Source of the DNA: Salminus brasiliensis
Taxonomy: Eukaryota > Chordata > Actinopteri > Characiformes > Bryconidae
Assembly (NCBI RefSeq): GCF_030463535.1
Contig: NC_132896.1
Coordinates: forward strand, 20,875,709 to 20,939,708
DNA: 64,000 nt
Direction of reading: 5' to 3'
A program made the translations under genes and the position numbers. Positions within the stretch are counted from its first letter, which is position 1. Each line of letters starts with the position of its first letter. Shown here one piece after another: positions 52,784 through 63,960 of the stretch. The notes beneath the pieces were generated by a model. That model saw only the letters and a list, made by a program, of their open reading frames with translations. It made no database searches and was not told the origin of the DNA.

Positions 52784-55700
52784 ATGTTCAATCTGATAAG
52801 CAACTGTTGCAACTGGGTCTCCAAGCTCCAGCAGCCTCTGAGGTACAAGTCAGCAGCTCTAAGCACCGTACGCAGTGTTCCTGGGTTCACTAGATGGTCC
52901 ATTAAGCATGTAAATATGTTGAATGGAAAAAAAATGACCACAGAGGACCGTTAATATATACCTCTTGTATTCCTTCAGGAAAGTTACAGTGCTAGTGGTT
53001 GGTCTTGACAAGGCTGGAAAAACTTCATGTGTCAGAGGGATGTTGAGAGGTAAGCACCCACCACTTTTACCCAAGTATTACTTCCACTTTAACTTTATAG
53101 TACGATTTCACCCTAGGGACAGTTTCTTTGTACTTTTTACACTCTGAGGTATGCTCTTTATCTTTGTCTAGCTCCTATGGGAGAAGTGGTCCCTACCCAC
53201 AGCTGCGTTCGCAATGAGCTGAGGGTAGAGACCTTTCTGGTAAACTTGCTAGACATGGGTGGGAGTCCTGAGGTTCGGGGCTCATGGAGAGAATATTATG
53301 GCGAGGCCCATGGAATCATCTTTGTTGTGGATTCCAGTGACAGACAGAGAATAAAAGAAGTCAAAGAGCTCCTCACAGATATGCTGAGACAGCCCAGAGT
53401 TGCTGGAAAGCCTCTATTAGTGTAAGAAATCATTTTTCTAACCTCCTAAACATTTTTCTAATATCAGTGGTTTAATGAGATATCAGTGCTTTACACTATG
53501 TGCACACCAAAGCATTTCTACTATTTGTTATTTGTTTCCAGACTGGCCAACAAACAGGATAAAATGAATGCCTTGCTGGGAAGTGAACTGATTGAGGTTC
53601 TGTCCCTGGAGAAGCTCGTCAATCAGAGCCGGTCTCTGTGCCACATTGTGAGTAGTAAACTGCATTAGTGGCTTATATTAGCACTGCCCAGGGAATATAT
53701 TCAAAAATTCCCCTGCACTGTGAATACCATGGTGAAACCAGATTTTACTGTTCTTGGTTTTGGTTACATGAATAATTGCATGAATAGATGTCTGAATAAT
53801 AAAGAAGCTGTCTGTGTGATGAAGGAGCCATGCTCAGCCTTAATGGACCTGCGTCGATGGTCAGACAGGAAGACACTGCGTGGCCTCCGGTGGCTTCTGC
53901 GGGCTGTGTGCCTGGACTACCCAGAGCTCTGTGCCCGGATAATCAGAGATGGAAGAAGGCCACTGGGACCAGAGGAGAAAGAGAGGAAGGGGAAAGGGGA
54001 GAAGAGTCGGAAGAAAAACAAAGACGAAAGGTACGGGTCCCCTTTGTGTACACAGAGTAGAATGTGTCTTATTGTTATCTATTCTATATACAAACACATG
54101 GCTGGTAGAGTAAGTATGAGCATTTGTATCTGCAGAATAAGATCCAGTAAAACAGATATCCGCCAAGTACAGGACCCTTTGGAGAAGGAGATGAAAAGTG
54201 GGAGCTCTCTACATCCAATCAGAAACATTCTGAAAAAGGTGAAAGAAAGCTGCATGCAGTTTCTCTTAAATTCAGTTTCATAATTTGCATTTTTTGCACT
54301 AAACTGAATGGTGCGCTCTGATTCTAGGAGAACTCATTTACAAAGAAACTGAAGAAAAAGAAGAAGGTCAAAGTTAAGATGAAAAGGAAAACTGTACAAA
54401 AAGAAGGCAATAATGATGACGAAGAGGCAGGACAAGAGGAAGAAGAAGCAGATGGAAATGAGGCAGAACACGACCACAATGGTCAAAAAGAGAAAGCCAG
54501 CAGTGCCCTGTTGCCACGGAGACGTGGGAAGCTTAAACGCAAAGTAAAAGTGAAGGAGGAGATGTTAAATCATGCAAATTCAACAGAAAATGATGACTCC
54601 AAACCCACCAACGGTATTTTTCTCTCAGTAAATCAAAGAGTAGACAAACAATTTCTCTTGGCGGGGGAAGAAAAAAACATTTAAAGAATTGCAGGCTGCA
54701 CTTGCCTCAGTTAAAGTTAATGTACTTTGTTCCACACAAAGAAATTAAAAAGTTGCAAGGTGCAAACAACTGCCGTCCAAAATCATGCTCATCTTGACTT
54801 TGCCAAAAAAACATCTGGATAACTCCAAGATTCTTGTTTTGGAAGACAATTTTGCTCTCTATCAGAAATCCTGAAGAATAATGTCCGTCCGCCAGTTCAT
54901 GACCTAAAGCTCAAGTGCAGTTGGGTTATGTAGCATGACAATGATACAAAGTACACAATCACCTCTAAAAGGCTCAAAGAAAACAAAATGGTTTTGGAGT
55001 GGCCAAGTCAAAATCCTGATTTGAATCCCCTTGGGATGCTGTTGCCTCCAAGACCTTAAACAGACAGTTCATACTATATTTACATTTATGGCATTTAGCA
55101 GATGCTCTTATCCAGAGCGACTTACAAAGTTGCTTTGCTATTTACTTAAGAATAACCTCATGAATAGACTAAAAATACAAAGATACCTCTAAGCTTAGAT
55201 ACTACTAAACACAAGTCAATATGGAGACCATAATACTCTACACTTCATCCAAGTACCCTCGGAAGAAGGTGAGTCTACAGTCTGCGTTTGAAGACAGCGA
55301 GCGACTCAAAAATAGAATTAGGAAGAGGGAACTTATTTATACTAATATATATATATATATACTATTTTTTGTAGGTATTAAAATGATATATAGTACAAAA
55401 ATATCATGGGGAATAAATTTCTACATAAGCTAACTCTGTTTTACATTTCCAAGGTTTTGGGTAATGCTGTGGTAGATGAAGTAGATGATTGGCATAATAG
55501 CACCAATTCACTGTGACTTTATCACAGGGAAAGGAGAAAAGAAGAAAAAGAAAAAAGTGGTAAAAGGAAAAAGGAAGAACAAGATAAATACAGAAAGGAT
55601 ACCAGCAGCTTATACACAACCAGCTGACCTGTCTGCCACATTTGGTGAGTCTCACTAGACCAATACACTATAAACCTAAAAATGATATTACGACATTGTC

Positions 55701-55827
55701 CAGGATAGACAGCCCTGATCTAGAGCTTCAGGTGAAATTGTTTCATTGTTTCTTGACAGATCTTTACAGAAAAGCAATTTTGGCTCTGAAAGCCAGACAG
55801 GATCAAGAGTTGGTGCCAGAACAATGA
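52784..55827 (+). CDS. arl13a: ADP-ribosylation factor-like protein 13A
   Basis: ARF-family GTPase, paralogue of the ciliary ARL13B. Exons: 52784-52842, 52979-53049, 53172-53421, 53542-53647, 53825-54030, 54136-54238, 54328-54613, 55528-55644, 55760-55827; 1266 nt, 421 aa. The N-terminus [12 protein letters not shown] has adjacent Cys 8-9, the palmitoylation position in ARL13B. G1 is GLDKAGKT (28-35), switch I Thr is in VPT (50-52), G3 is DMGGS (71-75), G4 is NKQD (130-133) and G5 is CSA (165-167). G3 lacks the usual catalytic Gln (DxGGQ), as in ARL13B (Gly there). After about residue 200 comes a long Lys/Glu-rich, probably coiled or disordered tail with no RVxP ciliary signal; the nearest match is ERIPAAY. 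Human ARL13A is shorter (about 290 aa). A TCCTCAG before the ATG could be an acceptor, so a noncoding 5' exon is possible. ARL13A rather than ARL13B rests on synteny. Confidence 0.9.
54715..55055 (+). mobile_element. Tc1/mariner fragment in arl13a intron 7
   Basis: Plus strand shows remains of a transposase catalytic half: a [17 protein letters not shown]-like segment and [13 protein letters not shown] at about 54990-55030, just short of where the catalytic Glu would be. Strongly decayed, without terminal repeats. Confidence 0.65.
55080..55145 (-). mobile_element. SINE 3' tail fragment
   Basis: Plus-strand TTTAGCAGATGCTCTTATCC (55094-55113) followed by AGAGCGACTTACAAAG is the same tail as in the SINE at 46738-46960. 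Confidence 0.6.
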
Positions 55828-56580
55828 CAAGACTGGACTGTGAGGGCAGTCTTGTATGATGACAGCAAAAATACATCTGCAGAACCACCGGTAGCTGAAC
55901 ATGTTGCATTACCCCAGCTTCATACCTGAGCTGTTTTTTTCTGACGTGGCCATCACCAATGAGTTGGAAAACAAGAATAAAAGAGGCTTTTCAAAATAAC
56001 CAGCAATACGTGTTGCAGAACACAGTACATGGAGTTGTAACTGGCTTATAACTGATGTTTTCAGTGGGATGGATTTAAAGAAATGTATATACATATTTTG
56101 TGCAGTGTCTTTCTTTGAATGAGGATTTATGTGCTGTTTATTGTAATTATTATTGGGTTTTTTTTGTAATAGTATAAAATATGCTTATATTACAGTGATT
56201 TTAACATGGCCTATGAGAACAAATATTTGTAGACTAGAAAATGAGTGATATGAATCCCTTTTACTTTAAAACTTTTATTGTTGTTTCTAAACCAGTGTAG
56301 TTTAGTGTAAAGTTGTTTTATATATATTTATATAACGTTTTCATTAAAATAATTGATTTTGTAGGTTTTAGTGAAATGGGAAATGTTGCTTGACGGGACA
56401 TGTAGATAAACGCATTTCCTGATCCGATGTTCCCATCTTGACTGTGTGCCATTATTAACCCAGCTTTTGTTTCCTGTGTTCACAATGATGATGTAAATAA
56501 ATGCATTTAAGCTTTGAAATAATTTTCTTTAACATCATTCATTCATAAAAAAGAGAATGTAATAAAATCTTATTTGAATT
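55828..56580 (+). other. Probable arl13a 3' UTR and flank
   Basis: AT-rich, no coding exon. AATAAA hexamers occur on the plus strand at about 55976, 56496 and 56560, any of which could end the transcript. TRMT2B, which separates these neighbours in human, is not here. Confidence 0.4.
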
Positions 56581-56829
56581 CCTGAGATGTGTATGATAGG
56601 CTGTTTTCCTCACCTGGTGCCAGTTAATCACGGCACCGTTAAAAACACAACATACGATGACCTACGCTGTTTTTAGCAGTGACATTTTACGGTGCTCTTC
56701 CAAAATCATAAATTCAGGACTAGTGTAAAGCCTAACAGTAACAATGCTAAGTCAAACACGATCTACTCAGCAACTAACGACTTTTTAAACCCCAGAGAAA
56801 TTCACAAACGTCTTATTTTCGGTTGAACG

Positions 56830-57033
56830 AACTTGATCATGTCTGCAGCAGCGCCCTCTGGAGGCCGCGCGCTGGGGCTTGTCGATCTGGAGCTCGGGAA
56901 CGGGATGGCGTGTCGCCATGTTTGAGTTTTCCCTCCCATCCCCCCTCAGCATCTTCAGCAGGACACCGAGGAGGAAGAGAGGAGACAGCGGATGGTAGTC
57001 AGAACGAGGACTTTTAGTCAGTCCTGACCCAAG
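56830..57033 (+). promoter_or_regulatory. tmem35a promoter and 5' UTR
   Basis: A CpG-containing, GC-rich block (GGAGGCCGCGCGCTGG near 56858) precedes the ATG. The start codon itself sits in CAAGATGGCC, a match to the YY1 initiator-type element AAGATGGC often found at or just after vertebrate transcription starts. No TATA box. Inferred only. Confidence 0.4.
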
Positions 57034-57157
57034 ATGGCCTCGCCAAGGACAGTAACCATCGTTGCTCTTTCTTTTGCGCTCGGCCTCTTTTTTGTTTTCA
57101 TGGGTACGATCAAACTGACTCCGAGGCTGAGTAAAGATGCCTACAGTGAGATGGTGA

Positions 57158-57188
<31 letters not shown>

Positions 57189-58534
57189 GTTTTCGTGGTT
57201 TAAGGGGCTCAGAAGAAACCTGCACCTGGAAAGCACAGGCTTTGTTACAGTCATGAATGCGGTTATGATTTTCTATCGGATTCTGTATCTTAAAAGATAC
57301 AGCGCTAGTGTTTTGTGTGTTAAAGAAATATTTTATATAGCTAACATCATATGTCTGTGGTTTGGGAGTGAGGATTATCTTTTTCATTCATGTTTGTTGG
57401 ATGGGGGCTGGGATGTCAGGAATGAAACCGCTAACTAACGTAGTGCCAGCTAACTTATAGCTAGCTATCCTATCGAGGTACCCGAATATGGAAACGGAAG
57501 AAATGCTACAGCCTAATAATAGCCTATAAGGCAGCTCTGTAGCTCTTATACGGTGTGAGTTCTTCTAGGCTGTGATGAATATTTTGATTAGACCACTGCT
57601 AGGCCAAGTGCTACATCCATTAGCCTCGTCTTATACAGATACTATTCAATATGACGACCACCAGTTATAGTCTATTACTATTTAAATACCATTGTTCTCA
57701 TCAACATTGTCTCATATGTATCAGCAAAAAACAGGTTTCGCCCCTCAGTAACCATATATGGACGGTTTATGGTTTGTAGCAATGGCGGTACTTTCGAGCA
57801 CATTCTGTGGTGCACCTGCTGATGTTGGTGCAGAGCAGATGTAGCCTCAGAGTCTGGCTTTACCTCATATCAGATATTTAGCTACATTTTGGAACCACGA
57901 TCTAGTACTTTCGGGGAAAAAACGGACATGTTACACAGGTGTGTTGGTCGCTACTGAAAGGCCTGGTCTTGTTTGAAATGGACGAGATTAAGTGTAAAGT
58001 ATATATTCTTAGAACTTCTTTTAGTGTGCTGTGGCATTAGCCTCACTCGCCTCCAGCTGTAAGCAAGACTAGCTAATATGTTTTAAAACACATATTTGTA
58101 TTTAAGACCTGTAGGCTTTTCTGCTGCTGGTGTTATGATGAATAAATTCTGTGCTTCTGCTCACTTTTCAGAAAAGGGCATATAAGAGTTATGCAAAGGC
58201 CCTGCCAGGCTTGAAAAAGATGGGCATAACCTCAGTGCTCCTCCGCAAAATCATTGGTACCCTCGAGGTGGGATGTGGTGTGGTTCTGACACTCGTACCA
58301 GGAAAACCAAAGGACGTGGCCAACTTCCTGCTGCTGCTAGTCATGCTGGCTGTACTCTTCTTCCACCAACTGGTTGGAGATCCTCTGAAACGCTATGCCC
58401 ATGCCCTTGTCTTTGGAATTCTGCTGACCTGCCGACTGCTGATCGCACGCCAGAGCGAGGACCGGCCTGAGAGGGAGGAGAGAAGAGAGGAGCAGATCAA
58501 TGCCCAGGAAAAGAATAAAGTCAAAGTTTCTTAG
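57034..58534 (+). CDS. tmem35a: Transmembrane protein 35A (NACHO)
   Basis: Small endoplasmic reticulum protein known in mammals as NACHO, a chaperone needed for assembly of neuronal nicotinic acetylcholine receptors. Two exons, 57034-57153 and 58172-58534; 483 nt, 160 aa (human 167). The first 40 residues are almost unchanged from human: [20 protein letters not shown], then [19 protein letters not shown]. Four hydrophobic segments are visible at about residues 5-24, 63-83, 91-109 and 116-134, with [12 protein letters not shown] and [20 protein letters not shown] well kept. The polar tail is diverged and acidic/basic but keeps the C-terminal KVKVS. Intron 1 is 1.0 kb and opens with a TG microsatellite. 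Confidence 0.95.
57158..57187. repeat. (TG)n microsatellite beside the tmem35a exon 1 donor
   Basis: About 15 TG units begin 4-5 bp into the intron, directly abutting the GTGAGT donor. Confidence 0.9.
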
Positions 58535-59400
58535 CTATTTACCTGTTTCTGACTGCAGTAGCTGCATGAAGGGGCGTGAACGTTTTCTGATTAGCAGATA
58601 TGGTGACACACAAAAAAAAAAAACAGCCACGAAGAGGGTTTTCCATCCTTCATACCACAAACAATCCGTCCCACAGTATGATCTCGATTTTTAGCCTTCC
58701 TTAAAAAAAAAAAAAACTTTCTAAAAACGAACCCCATCAATGAATTATCTCCATCATTGCAGCTGTTGTTGAGCTCAGCGGCACTGATTGCCCTTCTTAG
58801 CCCTGCTGTCATTTTATGTTTTTTTTGTACAATAATTTACATTAATAATAAATGAACAATGATCTGTGAAATGCCATTGTTAATGTGACAGCAATATCAG
58901 CTGTAAATGCTGATTTGTTTTTATTGGCTTAGTTATTTGTGATTTCTGTTTTCAGCACTCTGTACTGGCAATCCTTTGTAAACAGTACATAATGGTTTTA
59001 TCACCAGAAAAAACACTCTTTTCACATCCTGAAAGACTTTTTAACAGTGTTTAAGGTTGTGCAAGAAAAGGTCTTTGATTTCTGAGTTTTTTTCTTCGAG
59101 TATCAAACAATAAGCTGCCTGCAGTCCATCAGACTATTTCAGTGCATGATAATCCAGTGGTTACTCTAATCCAGGTAAATCACTGTATGATAAAAATGTA
59201 ATCTTGTGTGTTCATCTCCCTGTGATATGTTTTGTCTGCAAGATATTTTCTTTGTCTTTGTTAGTACAGGTATTGTTTTTTACTATTACTATTTTTCATG
59301 TTAAACAGGCAGTTTCACCATTGCTGCCTCTATGTTTCTGTTACCACATTTATTTGTTGTCACTTGTAAAGGATTGTCCAATAAAGAATTCCTGACCCTT
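58535..59400 (+). other. tmem35a 3' UTR
   Basis: No coding exon. The strongest end signal is AATAAA at 59380-59385, followed by a T-rich stretch; earlier AATAAA-like hexamers lie at about 58846. Two A runs (58612-58623, 58702-58714) occur. Confidence 0.5.
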
Positions 59401-59614
59401 AGACTGTTGCAGTTGATTCATTATCAATATTTCTTGCAAATACTGTTCATTTATTACGCAAATGGTCTAAAATGACTAACAATTTGTTTTTACATTGATT
59501 TCCACTGAAAGGAGAAAGAAAGTGTTTTTTTTTCTTCTCTGTGAAGTTGCGATTTTGGAGATACAAGGTTTTTGCTTGATGGTGATGTGATTATATGTAT
59601 CTTTTATACACTCA

Positions 59615-59735
59615 CTTACTGAGCAATTTATTTAGAAGACCTGTTCACCTACTCATAGAAATATGTAATTGTGTGGCGGCAGTGCAATGCACAAAATCAT
59701 GCAGTTACTGTCCAGCAGCTTCAGATCATTATATA
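59615..59735 (+). repeat. Interspersed repeat fragment
   Basis: CACTCACTTACTGAGCAATT, ACCTGTTCACCTACTCAT, and GTGTGGCGGCAGTGCAATGC with AAAATCATGCAG resemble a common fish repeat end. Partial copy; family not named. Confidence 0.5.
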
Positions 59736-59740
59736 TACAC

Positions 59741-61282
59741 AGTGGTAGGAAAATGTATGTGAACGCTTTGGAATTTTATGGTTTTCTGCATTAATTTGTC
59801 ATAAAATGTGATCTGATCCTTATCCAAGATAAGCATATTGACATACACTATATTTTCCAAAAGTATTCACTCGCCTGCCTTCACATGCAAATGAACTTGA
59901 GTGACATCCAATTCTTAATTAGAATAGGGATTAATATGATTTCGGGCCACCCGTTGCAGCTATAACAGCTTCAACTCTTTCGGGAAGGCTTTCTTTTTTG
60001 AAAAGAAATTGACCAAAATCTCTTGGTATGCTGAAGCATTAAGAGTTCCTTTCACTGGAACTAAGGGGCCGAGCCCAACTCCTGAAAAACAACCCCACAC
60101 CATAATCCCAACTCCACCAAACTTTACACTTGGCACGATGCAATCAGACAAGTACCGTTCTCCTGGCAATCGGATTGCCAGACAGAGAAGCGTGATTCAT
60201 CACTCCAGAGAACACGTCTCCACTGCTTTAGAGTCTAGTGGCGGCATGCTTTAATGAATCTGACGCTTTGCACTGCGCTTGGTGATGTAAGGCTTGGATG
60301 CAGCTGCTCAACCGTGGAAACCCATTCCATGAAGCTCTCTCACTGTTCTTGAGCTAATCTAATGGCCACATCACTAATCATATAGCTGGTGACCTCTGCA
60401 CACAATGCGCCTCAGCATCCGCTGACCCCACTCTGTCATTTTATGTGGCCTACCACTTTGCGGCTGAGTTGCTGCCGTTCCCAATCGATTCCATTATGTT
60501 ATAATACCACTGAAAGTTGGCTGTGGAATATTTAATAGCGAGGAAATTTTAGGACTGGAATTGCACAGGTGGCTTCCTATCATATACCATATACCTAAAA
60601 GCATGCCTAGGTGCTTGGTTTTATACACCAATTGATTGGAACACCTGAATTCAATGATTTAGATGGATGAGTGAATACTTTTGCAATATAGTGTTTATAA
60701 TATGCCTAAAATAATAACATAAAAAAATCTGATCATTCATGTCTTCATTAAGAACAACCATAAAAAATGTATAATACTAGTGAATAAAGTATGTGAACTT
60801 GAGTTAATGATCTCAAAAAAGCTAATTTGAACTTTTAAGAAAATGAGTTTGGAGGTGTGGACTAGAACTGACTAATAAAAACCACTCAAATACTTTGAGT
60901 TTGCGCCGCACAGTAAGGATATGTGTATGTCAGCCATGCGTTGCCAAAAAAAGGGTTTCGGAAGATCTACGTTAAAAAATTTGTTGATTTACATAAAGCT
61001 GGAAAGGGTTACAAATTTGGGACTGTGGCTACTCTGGCTAAAAGTGGTTGCCCAAGAGCACAGTGAGACTCACTAATGAGGTAAAGAAACAATCCCAACA
61101 GACAGCCAAAGATTTGAAGGTGTCATTGGTACAATATATTATACTATATATATATATATATATATTTGTTATTAATTTAGGCACATTATATTTGTCAATA
61201 TGCTTGACTTGGATGAGGATCAGGTCTCATTTTATGACTAATTAAAGAAAATTCTGAGGGGTTCACATACATTTTCTTGCAT
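59741..61282 (+). mobile_element. Tc1/mariner element split by a second Tc1
   Basis: The left terminus CAGTGGTAGGAAAATGTATG (59741-59760) and right terminus GGGGTTCACATACATTTTCT (about 61259-61278) are the inverted ends of one Tc1 family; AAAATGTGATCTGATCCTTA continues the left repeat. The interior has a transposase N-terminus in pieces: FVDLHKAGKGYK, PRAQ-type and VRLTNEVKKQSQQTAKDL at about 60975-61115. A different Tc1 copy sits inside at 59848-60692. The right end is followed by (AT)n, about 270 bp before the cenpi ATG. Confidence 0.72.
59848..60692 (-). mobile_element. Tc1 copy nested inside another Tc1
   Basis: The left end CTATATTTTCCAAAAGTATT (59848-59867) and right end GAATACTTTTGCAATATAGT are the termini of the family at 9777-11010. 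Antisense transposase pieces include AATCTCTTGGTATGCTGAAG and CACACCATAATCCCAACTCC. It is shortened (845 bp against about 1230) and broken. Confidence 0.75.
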
Positions 61283-61399
61283 ATATATATATATGATACA
61301 TATGATATGATATATGTATTTATTATATATTTTCTCATGGCAGCAACTATACTACTGTATGCATTTCACTATTTGTGTCAAAGTCTTTGTGTAATCAAG

Positions 61400-61558
61400 C
61401 GGTTTGCCCACATGGTGGCGAACCGCCGCGAAGCAGACAGGGCTCTAATGCGCATGTCCAAACGGTCGCGCGGATGATTCGAGTTTGATTTGAATCGTTT
61501 TTGGGTGTGAAGCGAAACACCAGAATATCATAAAGAAGAGAATTATGTAGCCTTTACG
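61400..61558 (+). promoter_or_regulatory. cenpi promoter and 5' UTR
   Basis: A CpG-rich patch follows the Tc1. It holds TGCGCATG (61449-61456), half of the NRF1 palindrome, GGCGAACCGCC (E2F-like, about 61418), and TTTGAA at 61489-61494, the core of the CHR element that binds DREAM/MuvB in G2/M genes. This set fits a cell-cycle gene, but short motifs occur by chance. Confidence 0.4.
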
Positions 61559-63570
61559 ATGGCAGATACGTCTAACCTGTCCGAGGTGGCTTTGGACACA
61601 TCCAGAGATTCCTCGGGTTCTGGTTTTAACAACAAAAGTTTACGAGTGGCTGAAAATGTCAAGAAGAAAGGCGAAAGAGACCCGTTTCGGTTTGCACTGG
61701 ATTATCTCTCGCAGGGTAAGAGAGCTAAAGTAAGATAGCCACGGCCATCGCCAAAGTAACGTTAAATCGCCGGATTTTGCTGGCTAACAAAGTAAACAAA
61801 GTCGCCCAGAATAACTGACCACGGTTTGGTTGTTAGCGCTAGCTAAAAAAGTTAACTTATGTAAAGACAAAGGAGCTTTTTGTTATTGGGGGCCATGACT
61901 GTTTGCTAACGTTAGCTAGCACAAGCTAGCGAGACAACTTAGGCTAACTGACTTCGTTGATCGCTAGTTACTAGTGCTAGCTAACTGTAAATGGCGACTA
62001 TTTACTGCATTATTATGTTGATTTAGCTAGAGTTTAGGGCTTGAAGTGTACCAAAATGTAAAATGTTAGCTAGCTGGATCAGTGGTTCCCAGCTTTGATG
62101 CTGAATTTCCCTTGTTCTGCATATGTGGTGTTTTGCTTGCTTGTTTGCCCCAGTTTATTAAATGAACTGGCTAGCACTAGTCGCAAAGTCTTTTACTGGG
62201 GCCCTTTTATATCCAGCTGTATTTGCAGTCCTTGTCGCGACCACAAAATAACTTTTCACAGTTGACTGACACGGGTCAGTCCATGTGAGAGTTGTGCGCA
62301 TGAGCACTAGGACTAACAACGCCTTTCTGTAATCACAGGAAATAGTAATGTACCATGTAGTTGGTCTCGGTTCATGTTATTGTTCAGTTATTTAGCTAGT
62401 TATTGTCTTAAAGTACGTTGTGAATCCTCAGTGGCATCTGTTTCTGATCCCCAGTGCAAGAAGGCACTGTTGTAAAAGGAAATGACCAGCTGGAGAAGAA
62501 TCTGGTGGTGGTGGAGACTGTTGCCCTAAGCCGGGGTCTTCCTCCAGAGGCTGTTTCGTTGCTTCTGGACTTGGCACTAAGTGTCCGTGCAGGTAATGGC
62601 ATTGTGCCATAATGCTGGTTTTGTGCAATATGTATTTGTATTTGAAACCCAACCTGTTTTTGAAAAGGTAATTAACAATTAAGCAATCAAGCATTCTCCA
62701 AAGCATCGTAATTGCAGTATTGTCTGAAAACTTTTCTTTTTGGTACACAGGCAACGTGACTTGTGCACGAGTTTTGAAGTTTCTAATACCTGCTTCGGTA
62801 GTGCCTCAGGAGGCCATTGTAAGAGGAGTGTCATGGCTCTGTGTGGGGAAAATGCCAATAAATACTCAGGTACTAAGCTTCTAAGAGATGTGCATGTCAG
62901 TCCTATTTTTACATGGTTCTTTTTCCCCAGATAACATGTTTATTCAAGTTATTCTTTATTCAAGTTATTCTTCTTCTCTTCATTTCAAGGTTCTCTTTCT
63001 TCGCTGGGTTCTCACTGTGTTTGATCTTATTGATTGCAAAGACCACTTGAGAGCCATCTATGGATTTATTTTCAGCTTTGTGACTGAAGAAAATCTGGTG
63101 TGTTCACTTTTGTTTTCTACCATATCAAACTGTCTTTATCATAATCTCACAAATATGTTTGAGGTACATAATTTATTTGTTTATTTCAGTGTCCTTTCAT
63201 CTGTCACCTGTTGTACCTTCTTACAATGAGGGAGCATGGTATGTTTTTTTCTTTTCATTAATGAAATGTCTTATTGCTGATGTCTTTTCAGTGATTAAAC
63301 TGATTTAGCTTTTTCCACAGTCCAGCCATACAGAGTGAGAAAGCTGTTGGATATTCAGGCTAAAATGGTAAAGACACATCTCCTGTGAATTGTGTCATTT
63401 TTTTCACTTGGGGTAATTATTTTATATTGTTTTGTTCCCTGTATTATTTTGAGAATGTTATATGTTTTGTAATCTAAAAGGGCAGACAGCCTTACCTGAT
63501 GCAGCTGCTGGCTTTGTACAAAGTCTTCCGGCCCGAACTGGTGTCGCTCTCAGTGCCATCAAGAATGAGG
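61559..63570 (+). CDS. cenpi: Centromere protein I (5' part; gene continues past the window)
   Basis: Inner kinetochore subunit of the constitutive centromere-associated network (CENP-H/I/K/M), needed for kinetochore assembly and chromosome segregation. Visible exons: 61559-61715, 62455-62592, 62751-62869, 62990-63097, 63190-63238, 63321-63367, 63481-63570; 708 nt, 236 codons, all GT-AG, ending at an exon 7 donor (GTAAAT). Conserved helical-repeat segments: SRGLPPEAVSLLLDLALS, RVLKFLIPASVVPQEAIVRG, VSWLCVGK, VLFLRWVLTVFDLIDCKDHL, CPFICHLLYLLTMREHV, PYRVRKLLDIQAKMGRQPYL, QLLALYKVFRPELVSLSVP. These line up with human CENPI residues of about 80-300. The N-terminal about 50 residues (MADTSNLSEVALDTSRDSSG) are low-complexity and diverged. 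The remaining roughly two thirds of the protein lies beyond the window. Intron 1 is 0.74 kb and rich in GCTAGC motifs. Confidence 0.93.
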
Positions 63571-63701
63571 GTAAATGCATAAATCTTCAGTAGTGATATT
63601 TACTGACTCTGTTTACTGTGGCATTCTCAGATACCATGTGTTTTGCCATGGTTGATGATTTAATATTACACTTACTTATTATCCATGTTTTAGTCATGCA
63701 G

Positions 63702-63960
63702 GCTAGGGCTGCACAATATATTGTTACTGCATTGCCATCACAATGTGCGCATGTGCTATAGTCAGATTGCAGGATGTGCAGTGTCGTTCTATTCTATCAG
63801 ACACATCATCCAACAACTTTATTGCTGCTCAATATAAAAGGAAAATATGTGACTCATTTTCCTTGCCATATCTAATAGATTATATCTCCAATATCACTTA
63901 TTTAAATCCAATATTGGATACACAGTATTAATATCATGACATGTTTGATTGTTGACTTCT
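63702..63960 (+). repeat. Interspersed repeat in cenpi intron 7
   Basis: Begins CTAGGGCTGCACAATATATT and continues CACAATGTGCGCATGTGCTA, then GATTGCAGGATGTGCAGTGT. This is the fish repeat that typically starts GGGCTGCACGATAT. The right end is unclear. Confidence 0.5.

Noticed and set aside
56785-57387. 200-aa minus-strand frame crossing tmem35a exon 1
   Set aside because: It includes a His-Thr run from the TG microsatellite and opposes a well-conserved exon.
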